Assembly (NCBI GenBank): GCA_964389545.1
Contig: CAYMDN010000022.1
Coordinates: 1-22,870, forward strand
DNA length: 22,870 nucleotides
Reading direction: 5' to 3'
From: UMGS1781 sp964389545
GTDB taxonomy: Bacteria; Bacillota; Clostridia; TANB77; CAG-508
A program made the translations under genes and the position numbers. The notes under the pieces were generated by a model. It saw nothing but the letters and a program-made list of their open reading frames with translations, did no database searches and was not told the origin of the DNA. Position 1 is the first letter of the stretch, and each line of letters begins with the position of its first letter. Shown in pieces: positions 1 to 7,230 of the stretch.

Positions 1-1
1 T

Positions 2-767
2 GGTAAAACAACAATGCTTATGGGAATGATAGAAAATATATATGAAACAATGAACTTGCGTATCACAGAAACAGCTTTCGAGTTACACTTAAGAAGAATT
101 TATCCTACAAGAAATATATTATCAATGCGTGAAACAGAAACAATTTCTGGACAACAATGTTTGGACGTTCAAAAGAAGACTGACGGTAGTGTTAATATAA
201 TTCGGCGAGGTTGCAACAGATCCCGTAGCATCTTGGATGATTCAGTCTGCACAGGTTGCATCTAAATTTACACTATTTACTCACCATGCTAAGACGTTTC
301 CAAACTTAATTACAGCATTAAGAAACTCAATGCTTAGAACAGGTGCTTTCTCTGATGAAAAAACAGCAGAAGAGCAGGTTGTTAGTGTTCTAAACTTTGA
401 CATTCACTTAGTAAAAGACTTTAGAGGAAGAAGATACATAGAAAGAGTAACAGAATGTATACCAATTGAAGATAACGAAGATTATACATATGATTATAGA
501 AATGAAAAAACTATGGAAGGCAAAATTGAAAAGTTTATGGACAATGCTACAAGATATTTCCATAAAGTAACAAATAGAGAAATGTATAAATATCAAAATG
601 TTATGGAATATCATAATGACACATACGTATTAACAAATAGATTATCTGAACAAAATATTGTTGAAATGAGAAATAATATGAATGAAACAGATGCAGCTGC
701 ATTTGATGAGTTCATTGAAAGAAATTGGGGAAAAAGTGCAAGTACAAATCAAGTAACAAGAATTTAG
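2..767 (+). CDS. cpaF: CpaF/TadA-family secretion ATPase, 3' part, with +1 shift at CGG
   Basis: This is the motor ATPase of a Tad-like pilus or type II/IV secretion machine (VirB11/PilT superfamily); it would power assembly at the inner face of the membrane. The 5' end lies outside the window. Frame 2 opens with the end of a Walker A loop (GKTTML) and runs to the codon ATT at 200-202. The next in-frame codon is CGG (203-205). Staying in frame gives non-homologous sequence and a stop at 263-265. Skipping C203 gives NIIGEVATDP, the Walker B region with its Gly-Glu, followed by the His box FTHHAKT and an uninterrupted C-terminal half to 767. About 254 residues are visible when joined. The next gene starts 13 bases later and encodes its platform partner. 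Family identity is secure; whether the shift is biological or an artefact is open. Confidence 0.85.
203..205 (+). other. Candidate +1 frameshift site (CGG) in cpaF
   Basis: The in-frame CGG follows ATA ATT. Skipping C203 continues as GGC GAG GTT (Gly-Glu-Val), the Walker B motif of the secretion ATPase. The unshifted frame ends at 263-265. No Shine-Dalgarno-like stretch lies just upstream, so this does not resemble the prfB signal. The same codon marks the break in spoIVB at 10993-10995. Confidence 0.6.
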
Positions 768-780
768 AGGTGAAAACTAA

Positions 781-2856
781 ATGTCAAACCAAGTAATATA
801 CTATTTAATGGGTATAGCTGGTGGAGGATTTGCTTTAATATTAATTGCTTTCTTAGTTATAAACAAAATGCTTAACAAAGGTGATAGAAAGCGAATAAAA
901 CAATTAAGAGAAGGTACAGCAACAAATAAATATTCATCTGATGTTATATACCAAAAATTATATAATATATATAACAGCATGCCATTTGTTAGGAGATATT
1001 TAAAAAAAGTCAGAAGAAAACTAGAAATCATACATATGAATGATGAATATAAGACAAGACAGCAATCTTCAAAAATTATAACAAAAGTATGTATAATTTT
1101 CATCATTTGTGTAATAGTTGTTCTTATCTTAACAAAAAAAGACATGCTATTAAGAGTTATATTACTATTGATGGTAGTATTTTTAACAGAAACATTTATG
1201 ACAGGTATGGTTGATAAGCTAGACACAAAATTACTAAAACAACAAATAGATTTTTTCGCAGAAATAAGACATGCTTACCATGAGTATAACATGGTTGAGG
1301 AAGCTATTTATGAGGTTTCACAAAATGATGAACTAGAAGTATCTATACAAGGACAAAAGATATATGAAATTTTAATCTCTGATGATCCTGAAAGTGAGTT
1401 AGAGAAATATTATGATGTTGCTCCAAACAGTTATTTAAAAGAGTTTGCTGGAGTATCATTTTTAACAAGAGAATTTGGTGACAGACAATTAGATAATGGA
1501 TCTTCTCTATATTTAAAAAATTTAAATAATATTACAGAAGAAATGCAATTAGAAATATTAAAGAGAGATAAGTTAGATTATGTATTTCAGAGTTTATCTA
1601 TAATTGCTGTATTGCCAGTATTATTTTTGACTCCATTAAAGAGCTGGTCAATAAGCAACTTCTCATTTACAAAACAGTTCTATGATGGAAAGCTTGGATT
1701 ATATGTTCAAATAGCTATATTAATATTAACATTTTTGTGCTATATACTTATAAGAAAGGTAAAGGATACAGGAGCTATTAAGTCAGACGAAAAAGACCCA
1801 AATAGAGTTTGGCAAATGAAACTATATGGAAAACCTTGGGCAAAGAAAATTATCGATTTATTCATACCAAAGAAAAATACAAAACCATATAGATTATTAA
1901 CCAAATTGATGAAAGAAGCAGCATACAAACAAAAAATGCAGACATTTTATGTCAACAAAATTGCAGCATGTGTTGGTGTAGCATGTGTAACAATGTTTAT
2001 ATTAAATTTTGCACATAACGAATCTGTAAGATATATTTATGAAGAACCAACGACAAGTTATAGTTTAATGACAACAGAAAAAGAACTAAGAAGTGGAATA
2101 AAAGTAACTGAAGCACAAAATCCTATATTAAATGAGTTTCGCGGTAAAAAAAATGTAACATCAGAAATGATTGAAAAAAGATTGAGAAAAGCACCATTTT
2201 ATAAGGAAGCAACAGATATGGATATTCAAACTGCTGTCGGACAAGTAGAAGAAAAATTAGAAACATTAAATAAGGAAAGCTTTAAATGGTTTGAATTGTT
2301 GATTGCATTTATGGTAGGATATGTTGGATATAATGTACCTAACTGGTTATTAATATTCCAAAAGAAGTTAAGAACACTTGAAATGGAAAATGAAGTAATG
2401 GAATATCAAACAATTATACTTATGCTTATGAAGATTGAGAGAGTAAACGTTGAAATGATTTTGGAGTGGATAGAAAGATACTCAAATATATTTAGGGAAC
2501 CAGTTACCAGATGTGTTAACAATTATGAATCTGGAGCATGGGAAGCTTTAGAGAAATTCAAGGATGAAGTTGCATTTCCACAATTAATAAGAATAATAGA
2601 AAGTATGCAATCGGCTGTTGAAAAAATACCAATTTCAGAAGCATTTGATGAATTAGATAACGAAAGAGAATATTATCAAGCTAAAAGAGAAGAATCAAAC
2701 CAAAGATTAATTAATAGAAAATCTATGTATGGTAAACTTTTAGGATTTGCTCCAATGGTAGTATTGTTTGTTGGATACTTGATTGCACCATTAATTATAA
2801 TAGGTTTATCGTCAATGACAGATACATTCTCTTCTATACAGACAATTTCATTCTAG
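781..2856 (+). CDS. Fused TadB-TadC-like pilus platform membrane protein
   Basis: A 691-residue inner-membrane protein, probably the platform that couples the ATPase to pilin extrusion. Visible membrane spans lie near residues 7-27, 102-120, 124-142, 267-285, 304-325, 390-410, 503-523 and 648-680. Two cytoplasmic helical segments that precede a terminal hydrophobic span (about 150-265 and 535-645) look like two type II secretion F (GspF/T2SF) domains. This matches TadB and TadC, which are usually two genes of about 300 residues each. An extracytoplasmic loop of roughly 90 residues lies around 412-500. The start ATG follows AGAGGTG at 765-771. The gene sits directly after the ATPase, as tadB-tadC follow tadA. 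The assignment is by topology and context; sequence identity to characterised TadB/C looks low. Confidence 0.7.
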   Translation: MSNQVIYYLMGIAGGGFALILIAFLVINKMLNKGDRKRIKQLREGTATNKYSSDVIYQKLYNIYNSMPFVRRYLKKVRRKLEIIHMNDEYKTRQQSSKIITKVCIIFIICVIVVLILTKKDMLLRVILLLMVVFLTETFMTGMVDKLDTKLLKQQIDFFAEIRHAYHEYNMVEEAIYEVSQNDELEVSIQGQKIYEILISDDPESELEKYYDVAPNSYLKEFAGVSFLTREFGDRQLDNGSSLYLKNLNNITEEMQLEILKRDKLDYVFQSLSIIAVLPVLFLTPLKSWSISNFSFTKQFYDGKLGLYVQIAILILTFLCYILIRKVKDTGAIKSDEKDPNRVWQMKLYGKPWAKKIIDLFIPKKNTKPYRLLTKLMKEAAYKQKMQTFYVNKIAACVGVACVTMFILNFAHNESVRYIYEEPTTSYSLMTTEKELRSGIKVTEAQNPILNEFRGKKNVTSEMIEKRLRKAPFYKEATDMDIQTAVGQVEEKLETLNKESFKWFELLIAFMVGYVGYNVPNWLLIFQKKLRTLEMENEVMEYQTIILMLMKIERVNVEMILEWIERYSNIFREPVTRCVNNYESGAWEALEKFKDEVAFPQLIRIIESMQSAVEKIPISEAFDELDNEREYYQAKREESNQRLINRKSMYGKLLGFAPMVVLFVGYLIAPLIIIGLSSMTDTFSSIQTISF

Positions 2857-2896
2857 TATAGAAGAAGATATAACAGCGAAGGAGAGAATTGAATAT

Positions 2897-3307
2897 ATGG
2901 AAAATGCATCAAAAGCCATAATAATTGCAGGAGGAATGCTTATTGGATTATTAACAATAAGTGTACTTGTAGTAATGTTCTTTCTTATAAGTTCTATGGC
3001 AAATGCAAAAGAAGAACAGTTATCACAACAAGAATTAAAAGAATGGAATGCACAATGGGAATCATATAACAAAAGAATAATGTATGGTTCAGAGGTAATA
3101 ACCCTTATTAATAAAATTGCTGAAGAAAATCTAAAATATGTTGATCAACCAGAATATTGTATTACAATTACTGTTTATAATGAAAATGGTATAAAAATAA
3201 CAGATATGACAGATTATAAATTGGCTATATTTGGGTGCACAGGAATGCAATACAATCAAAAAACAGGAAGAATTAATAATATGACATATAAATTTGTTAG
3301 CAATTAA
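2897..3307 (+). CDS. MENASKA-type pilin-like protein 1
   Basis: A 136-residue single-span protein. It starts MENASKAIIIAGG, has a hydrophobic helix at about residues 7-31, then a soluble domain ending in a beta-rich stretch. It shares with the next two genes the N-terminus, a middle motif of the form (F/W)N..(F/W)..Y and a later (V/L)..L segment. The size and the N-terminal helix followed by a small globular domain fit a pilin or pseudopilin. Unlike type IV or Flp pilins, there is no charged leader or Gly/Ala cleavage site before the helix. AAGGAGAG (2879-2886) precedes the ATG. It contains two Cys (in EYCIT and FGCTG) that could form a disulfide. Function is inferred from the adjacent motor genes; no characterised homologue is recognised. 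Confidence 0.75.
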   Translation: MENASKAIIIAGGMLIGLLTISVLVVMFFLISSMANAKEEQLSQQELKEWNAQWESYNKRIMYGSEVITLINKIAEENLKYVDQPEYCITITVYNENGIKITDMTDYKLAIFGCTGMQYNQKTGRINNMTYKFVSN

Positions 3308-3327
3308 ATAAAAAAGGATTTGATATT

Positions 3328-3774
3328 ATGGAAAATGCATCAAAAGCGTTAATAATGGCAGGGGGAGTCTTAGTTGGACTACTTGTAATTACAATAGGAG
3401 TAATGTTATATATAAATTTTAGTAATTCATCAAAAAGTATGACATCAAATTGGGATACAGCTGAACTTACTAAATATAATAGTAGTTTTTTAGTATATGT
3501 AAGTAGAACAGATATTTCTGCACAAGAACTTATGTCACTTGTTTCTTTATCACAACAAAGACAAGGTGATATTAAAATTATTATTAATAATGTGGATGCA
3601 ACAAATTGGAATACGAATGATATTAATATGTTTTTAAATGCAAATATCTTAACACATGAAAGGGATGCAAGTGGAAATATAGTAAAAAAGAATACATATA
3701 AATATGTAAGTGATTCTATTAAATATGATCAAGCAGGAAGAGTATGCGAAATGAAATTTGTTAAAAATATATAA
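3328..3774 (+). CDS. MENASKA-type pilin-like protein 2
   Basis: A 148-residue paralogue of the previous protein, 20 bases downstream. It starts MENASKALIMAGG, with a hydrophobic helix at about 7-28. A middle segment, KYNSSFLVYVSR, matches the family pattern; then ISAQELMSLVSL, and a C-terminal strand with Tyr-Asp before a Gly (YDQAGRV) that recurs in the third copy (YDDEGFI). The first 20 bases of coding sequence are identical to gene 1, consistent with tandem duplication. AAAGGAT precedes the ATG. Probably a minor pilin or pseudopilin, because it lacks the dedicated promoter and very strong ribosome-binding site of the next copy. Confidence 0.75.
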   Translation: MENASKALIMAGGVLVGLLVITIGVMLYINFSNSSKSMTSNWDTAELTKYNSSFLVYVSRTDISAQELMSLVSLSQQRQGDIKIIINNVDATNWNTNDINMFLNANILTHERDASGNIVKKNTYKYVSDSIKYDQAGRVCEMKFVKNI

Positions 3775-3831
3775 ATTTTTACATCAATATATAGAAAAAG
3801 TAAAAAAATAGTAAAAATATGTCAAAAAAGT

Positions 3832-3860
3832 TTTAAATATTTAAAAAAGTATGTTATAAT
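3832..3860 (+). promoter_or_regulatory. Promoter of the third (probable major) pilin gene
   Basis: A perfect TATAAT -10 (3855-3860) preceded by TG (extended -10), with a TTTAAA -35-like hexamer at 3832-3837, spacing 17. It lies in the 192-base gap between pilin genes 2 and 3. The same TTTAAA-N17-TATAAT layout with an extended -10 occurs at 5648-5676. Confidence 0.6.
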
Positions 3861-3896
3861 ATAGTTATATAGTATGTTAAAATTTGTTATTAACAT

Positions 3897-3924
3897 TCTA
3901 GAGATGGAGTTTTACCTCTCTAGA
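3897..3924 (+). promoter_or_regulatory. 5' stem-loop in the major pilin leader
   Basis: TCTAGAGA, a bulged T, then GG pair with CC and TCTCTAGA around a 7-base loop. This gives a 10-bp stem beginning about 30 bases after the expected transcription start. There is no T-run, so it is not a terminator. A hairpin near a 5' end can protect an mRNA from decay, which would suit an abundant pilin; that role is inferred. Confidence 0.55.
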
Positions 3925-3966
3925 TATCCAAAATAAATAAGAAATATACCAAGGAGGTGAGGGTCT

Positions 3967-4392
3967 ATGGAGAACGCTTCAAAAGCTTTAATTATAGCAG
4001 GTGCTATATTAATTTCAATTTTGCTAATCAGTGTAGGTGTTTTAATCATGAACTCAACAAGTGGTGTTACAGGTGGTATGGACAGTTCAGCAAAAGCAAT
4101 GGAAATGCAATCATTCAATAGTCAATTCACATCTTATGCAGGAAAAGGAGTAGCTGCTTCTCAAGTAAGAAGTTTAGTATCAGCTGTTATATCAAGTAAT
4201 GCAACAAATGATAATCATACAATATCAGTAACAACAAGTGGAAAAGGATTTAATAGTGATGCGGTAAAAGCAGGAACATCAACAGCAAGTGAGCTAGCTA
4301 AAATTAATCAAGGACTAAAATCTACATATAAATTCACTGTAGAATTATCGTATGATGATGAGGGATTTATTAATGCTATAACAATACAATAA
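3967..4392 (+). CDS. MENASKA-type pilin-like protein 3, probable major pilin
   Basis: A 141-residue protein starting MENASKALIIAGA, with a hydrophobic helix at about 7-30 and then a small, Ser/Thr/Ala-rich, cysteine-free domain with the family motif SFNSQFTSYAGK and a C-terminal strand pair ending in YDDEGFINAITIQ. It has its own promoter, a 5' stem-loop and the strongest ribosome-binding site in the cluster (AAGGAGGTGA, about 3952-3961), and a large hairpin follows it. Together these point to the most abundant subunit. Glu at position 2, directly before the helix, recalls the Glu near the mature N-terminus of type IV pilins, but here no leader needs removing. Its role as a filament subunit is inferred from size, topology, expression signals and the motor genes upstream. 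Confidence 0.75.
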   Translation: MENASKALIIAGAILISILLISVGVLIMNSTSGVTGGMDSSAKAMEMQSFNSQFTSYAGKGVAASQVRSLVSAVISSNATNDNHTISVTTSGKGFNSDAVKAGTSTASELAKINQGLKSTYKFTVELSYDDEGFINAITIQ

Positions 4393-4397
4393 TATTT

Positions 4398-4464
4398 AGG
4401 ATAAGCATAGCTTATCCTGAACTTAAAGCATACACTGAAGCTGTATGCTTTAAGTTCAGGATAA
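4398..4464 (+). promoter_or_regulatory. Two mutually exclusive hairpins after the major pilin gene
   Basis: A perfect 23-bp stem pairs 4412-4434 with 4442-4464 around a 7-base loop. A second stem pairs AGGATAAGC (4398-4406) with GCTTATCCT (4410-4418) around ATA. The two compete, because TTATCCT (4412-4418) can pair with AGGATAA at either 4398-4404 or 4458-4464. No T-run follows either stem, so neither is a standard terminator. The element lies between the pilin stop codon and the ribosome-binding site of the next gene. It could protect the upstream mRNA end, reduce read-through or be an RNase III target. Confidence 0.7.
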
Positions 4465-4488
4465 TATAAGCAGAGGAGGTTGATAAGT

Positions 4489-5019
4489 ATGGAGAATGCA
4501 GCAGATGCTTTAAAAATGGCTTTTGGGGTATTTGTATTTATAGCTGCTTTAACATTAGCACTTTCTTCCTTCTCAAAAGCAAGAGAAACTGCAGATACTG
4601 TTTTATGGTATGCAGATGAAACTAATTATTATTCGTGGACCAATTCATCAGATCAAAAAGAAGGTAGAAAGGTAGGAAGAGATGCTGTTATTTCAAGTAT
4701 CTATAAAAAACAAACAGATACATATGTAATTGTAATTATAAGCCCAGCTGAAAAATATATCTTTACATATAATGGAAAAGTCACAGAAGTTATAAATGGC
4801 GCGAAGACAACAAAGGATACAAATACAGTTGAACATATGAATTACTATATTGAATTTGTAAATAGTAAATTAGGAGTAAACACAACATACATTGAAAATG
4901 TATCAGAAGTAACAAACAAAGGAAGACTTGGAGGAGAATATGAAGTTGCTGAAGATGGCACAAAACTTCAAAAAATACAAGGAGATAGCAAAGTTATTGT
5001 AACATATACAAAGAAATAG
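4489..5019 (+). CDS. MENA-type pilin-like protein 4 (divergent)
   Basis: A 176-residue single-span protein starting MENAADALKMAFGVF, a divergent relative of the three preceding proteins. A hydrophobic helix covers about residues 9-28, followed by a longer polar domain with several Tyr/Thr-rich strands (TDTYVIVIISPAEKYIF). ATG 4489 is chosen over an in-frame TTG at 4480 because AGGAGG (4474-4479) sits 9 bases before the ATG and directly abuts the TTG. It lies immediately after the double hairpin, so it may be translated at a different level from the major pilin. Likely a minor pilin, perhaps initiating assembly or sitting at a specific filament position. No characterised homologue is recognised. 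Confidence 0.7.
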   Translation: MENAADALKMAFGVFVFIAALTLALSSFSKARETADTVLWYADETNYYSWTNSSDQKEGRKVGRDAVISSIYKKQTDTYVIVIISPAEKYIFTYNGKVTEVINGAKTTKDTNTVEHMNYYIEFVNSKLGVNTTYIENVSEVTNKGRLGGEYEVAEDGTKLQKIQGDSKVIVTYTKK

Positions 5020-5032
5020 GGAGGTAAGGAAA

Positions 5033-5566
5033 ATGTCAGATACATTTATTACAATAATAGCAATAGCAGCAATAGCGGTACTTATGTTTGCACTTCCAAT
5101 GATGTCTACAACAGGACAAAATGATGAAATAACAGAAAGTACAATAAAAGCTATGGTAGAGGAATTTGTTGACAAAGAAGCAAGCCAAGGGAAAATAACA
5201 ATGGCTGATTATGATTCGTTTATACAAAAACTAAATGCAACAGGTAACACTTATGAGGTAGAAATGGAAGTTCAAGTCATGGGAGACAATGTAGGTGTAA
5301 AAGGAGATGCAGGAAAAGTTGTTAATACGATTGGCGAAAATATATACCATTCTGAATTTACCAATGGTATTATTAATACAATGAGTACTTCTGCAAAAGA
5401 GCAATATCTTTTAAAGAAAGGTGATTACTTTGTGGTATCAGTTAAGAATACAAATGTAACATTAGGAAAACAATTACAAGTATTTTTCTATCAAATTGCA
5501 GGAAAAGAAGCCAGTACAATAAAATCATCAGCATCAGCATTAGTTTCTATAACAGGAGTTGAATAA
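5033..5566 (+). CDS. Single-span pseudopilin-like protein (MSDT family, short form)
   Basis: A 177-residue protein, 13 bases after the previous gene. It starts MSDTFITIIAIAAIAVLMF with an N-terminal hydrophobic helix (about 5-24), then a Gly-Gln-x-Asp-Glu segment, an acidic helix (VEEFVDKEASQGKIT) and a beta-rich domain (NTYEVEMEVQVM) ending in GKEASTIKSSASALVSI. The next protein repeats all these elements in the same order, so the two are paralogues. GGGAGGT (5019-5025) precedes the ATG. A terminator 11 bases past the stop closes this transcription unit. The topology fits a TadE/pseudopilin-like component; the biochemical role is not known to me. Confidence 0.7.
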   Translation: MSDTFITIIAIAAIAVLMFALPMMSTTGQNDEITESTIKAMVEEFVDKEASQGKITMADYDSFIQKLNATGNTYEVEMEVQVMGDNVGVKGDAGKVVNTIGENIYHSEFTNGIINTMSTSAKEQYLLKKGDYFVVSVKNTNVTLGKQLQVFFYQIAGKEASTIKSSASALVSITGVE

Positions 5567-5576
5567 AAATGAAATA

Positions 5577-5610
5577 TATGGGTAGTTGAATAAACTGCCC
5601 ATAATTTTTT
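5577..5610 (+). terminator. Rho-independent terminator
   Basis: TATGGGTAGTT pairs with AACTGCCCATA (one G-T wobble) around a 4- to 5-base loop and is followed by ATTTTTT. It separates the pilin block from the second MSDT gene, which has its own promoter. Confidence 0.8.
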
Positions 5611-5647
5611 ATAAATCAAAAAATTATGAAGAATAATGCAAAAAAAT

Positions 5648-5676
5648 TTTAAAAATTTAACGAATTATGGTATAAT
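5648..5676 (+). promoter_or_regulatory. Promoter of the large surface-protein pair
   Basis: TATAAT (5671-5676) with an extended TG element (5668-5669) and TTTAAA (5648-5653) at spacing 17. It follows a terminator and precedes the gene at 5719. Its layout matches the major pilin promoter at 3832-3860. Confidence 0.65.
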
Positions 5677-5718
5677 ATATATAAGGGAAGTATTGTATTA
5701 TAAAGGAGCGTGATTGAT

Positions 5719-7209
5719 ATGTCAGATACAGTAATGACAATAACAGGAATTGTAATCGCAGTTCTTATAATGTTTATGATACCAGTTATTGCAATAGCAG
5801 GACAACATGATGAGATAGCACAAACAACAGTAGAAACTGTAGTTGCAGATTTTGTAAGCACAGTATCAGAACAAGGAAAAATAACAGAATATGATTATGA
5901 AAAACTAGTTGAGAAATTGAATGCAACGGGAAATGTTTATGATGTACAAATAGAAGTACAGCTAAAAGATGATAACCCAGAAAGAAAATCAGTTACATCA
6001 ACATTAGATTCAAAAGTTAAAGGTGATAATATTAGTTATTCAGTTTATTCAAATAATATAACAAATAAAATAATAGAGGAAAAAGAATATAAATTAAAAA
6101 AGGATGACTATGTATTAGTAACAGCAATAAATACGAATGTTACAATTGGAAGCCAATTTAAAAACTTCTTCTACAAAATTGTAGGAAAAGAAGCAACAAT
6201 AGTAGGTGCTTCAAAAGGAGCAACAATAATAAATTCAGGAAAAGATAATGCGGGACAAATATCAGGAGAATTGGTAAATTTTGAAGAAGAAGAAGAAACA
6301 ATAGTAGATCCTGTAACATTAACATATGTTACAGACCCACTAGAGTATCCTTTATATCCTGAATATTTAGATTCGAGAATGGGTCGTTTAAAGTCAATGC
6401 ATGATAACTGTTTAAATAATAATTGTAAGGGAAAATTAACACATGATATAAGTCAAAAGCAAGTAACTGTTTCTAGAGGTGAAACTATTCAACTAACAAG
6501 CGAAAAACCAGTTATTACACCAGGAAATCCTGGTACAACAGTTAATTTTGACAGATGGGTAACTTCAACTAGTAGTTATGGTGGTGTAAAATCAGTAGTA
6601 ATGGATAATGATAAAACAGTATTTGCTTACTATATATTTAGAGGATTTGTAAATTGGGATAAACCAGTAATATATTTGTATCCAGATAAAGTTACAGAAG
6701 TAAATGTAAAAGTAGGTTATATAGATAGACTAACATGTACATATCCCAAATATGTGACAAGCGGTTGGAATATAATAGCAAATCCAAATGGAGAATTAAT
6801 AGATACTGAGACAAATAGAAAACTATATTGTTTATATTATGAAGCAGAAAACAATGCAGATTTAGATGCTTATAAAAATGGATTTATTGTAAAAGGTGAA
6901 GATGCAGAAAACTTTTTAGAAGAAAAATTAGCAATATTAGGATTAAATGAAAGAGAAACAGAAGAATTTATAATTTATTGGTTACCAAAGCTAGAAGCTA
7001 ATAAATATAATTTTATAAGATTTGCAGATTCAAATTATATAAATGAAAATATGCCATTAGAAATTATTCCAAAACCAGATACAACAATAAGAGTATTAAT
7101 GGAATTTAAAGGATTAGATGAACCAATAGAAATACAAGAACAACAATTAGAAAAAGTTGAAAGAAGAGGATTTACAGTAGTTGAATGGGGCGGATCAGAA
7201 ATAAAATAA
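5719..7209 (+). CDS. Pseudopilin-like anchor fused to extracellular repeat and KPVIYLYP domains
   Basis: A 496-residue protein with three parts. Residues 1-165 repeat the preceding MSDT-type protein (MSDTVMTITGIVIAV helix, then GQHDEI, EQGKITEYDY, KLNATGNVYDVQIEVQL). Residues about 245-310 resemble a divergent InlB B-type repeat (FDRWVTS...VVMDNDKTVFAYY). Residues about 314-490 form a domain bounded by KPVIYLYPDKVTEVNVKV and GFTVVEWGG, which I recall as recurrent in uncharacterised bacterial surface proteins but cannot name. Four Cys lie between the anchor and the end. ATG 5719 is preferred over GTG 5710 because AAAGGAG (5702-5708) is 10 bases upstream of the ATG and adjacent to the GTG. Likely a surface-exposed minor subunit that displays a binding module; this is inferred from its architecture. 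Confidence 0.7.
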   Translation: MSDTVMTITGIVIAVLIMFMIPVIAIAGQHDEIAQTTVETVVADFVSTVSEQGKITEYDYEKLVEKLNATGNVYDVQIEVQLKDDNPERKSVTSTLDSKVKGDNISYSVYSNNITNKIIEEKEYKLKKDDYVLVTAINTNVTIGSQFKNFFYKIVGKEATIVGASKGATIINSGKDNAGQISGELVNFEEEEETIVDPVTLTYVTDPLEYPLYPEYLDSRMGRLKSMHDNCLNNNCKGKLTHDISQKQVTVSRGETIQLTSEKPVITPGNPGTTVNFDRWVTSTSSYGGVKSVVMDNDKTVFAYYIFRGFVNWDKPVIYLYPDKVTEVNVKVGYIDRLTCTYPKYVTSGWNIIANPNGELIDTETNRKLYCLYYEAENNADLDAYKNGFIVKGEDAENFLEEKLAILGLNERETEEFIIYWLPKLEANKYNFIRFADSNYINENMPLEIIPKPDTTIRVLMEFKGLDEPIEIQEQQLEKVERRGFTVVEWGGSEIK

Positions 7210-7230
7210 AAGTGAAAGGTAGAGAATGCT

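Noticed and set aside
237..767. A separate 176-residue gene starting at ATG 237
   Set aside because: The same frame already encodes the Walker B motif (GEVATDP) upstream of this ATG, so it is the continuation of the ATPase.
4398..4464. Rho-independent terminator
   Set aside because: The stem is strong, but no T-run follows on either strand and a ribosome-binding site comes directly after.
4480..5019. TTG 4480 as start of pilin-like gene 4
   Set aside because: It directly abuts AGGAGG; ATG 4489 has correct spacing and restores the MENA start shared by the other three genes.
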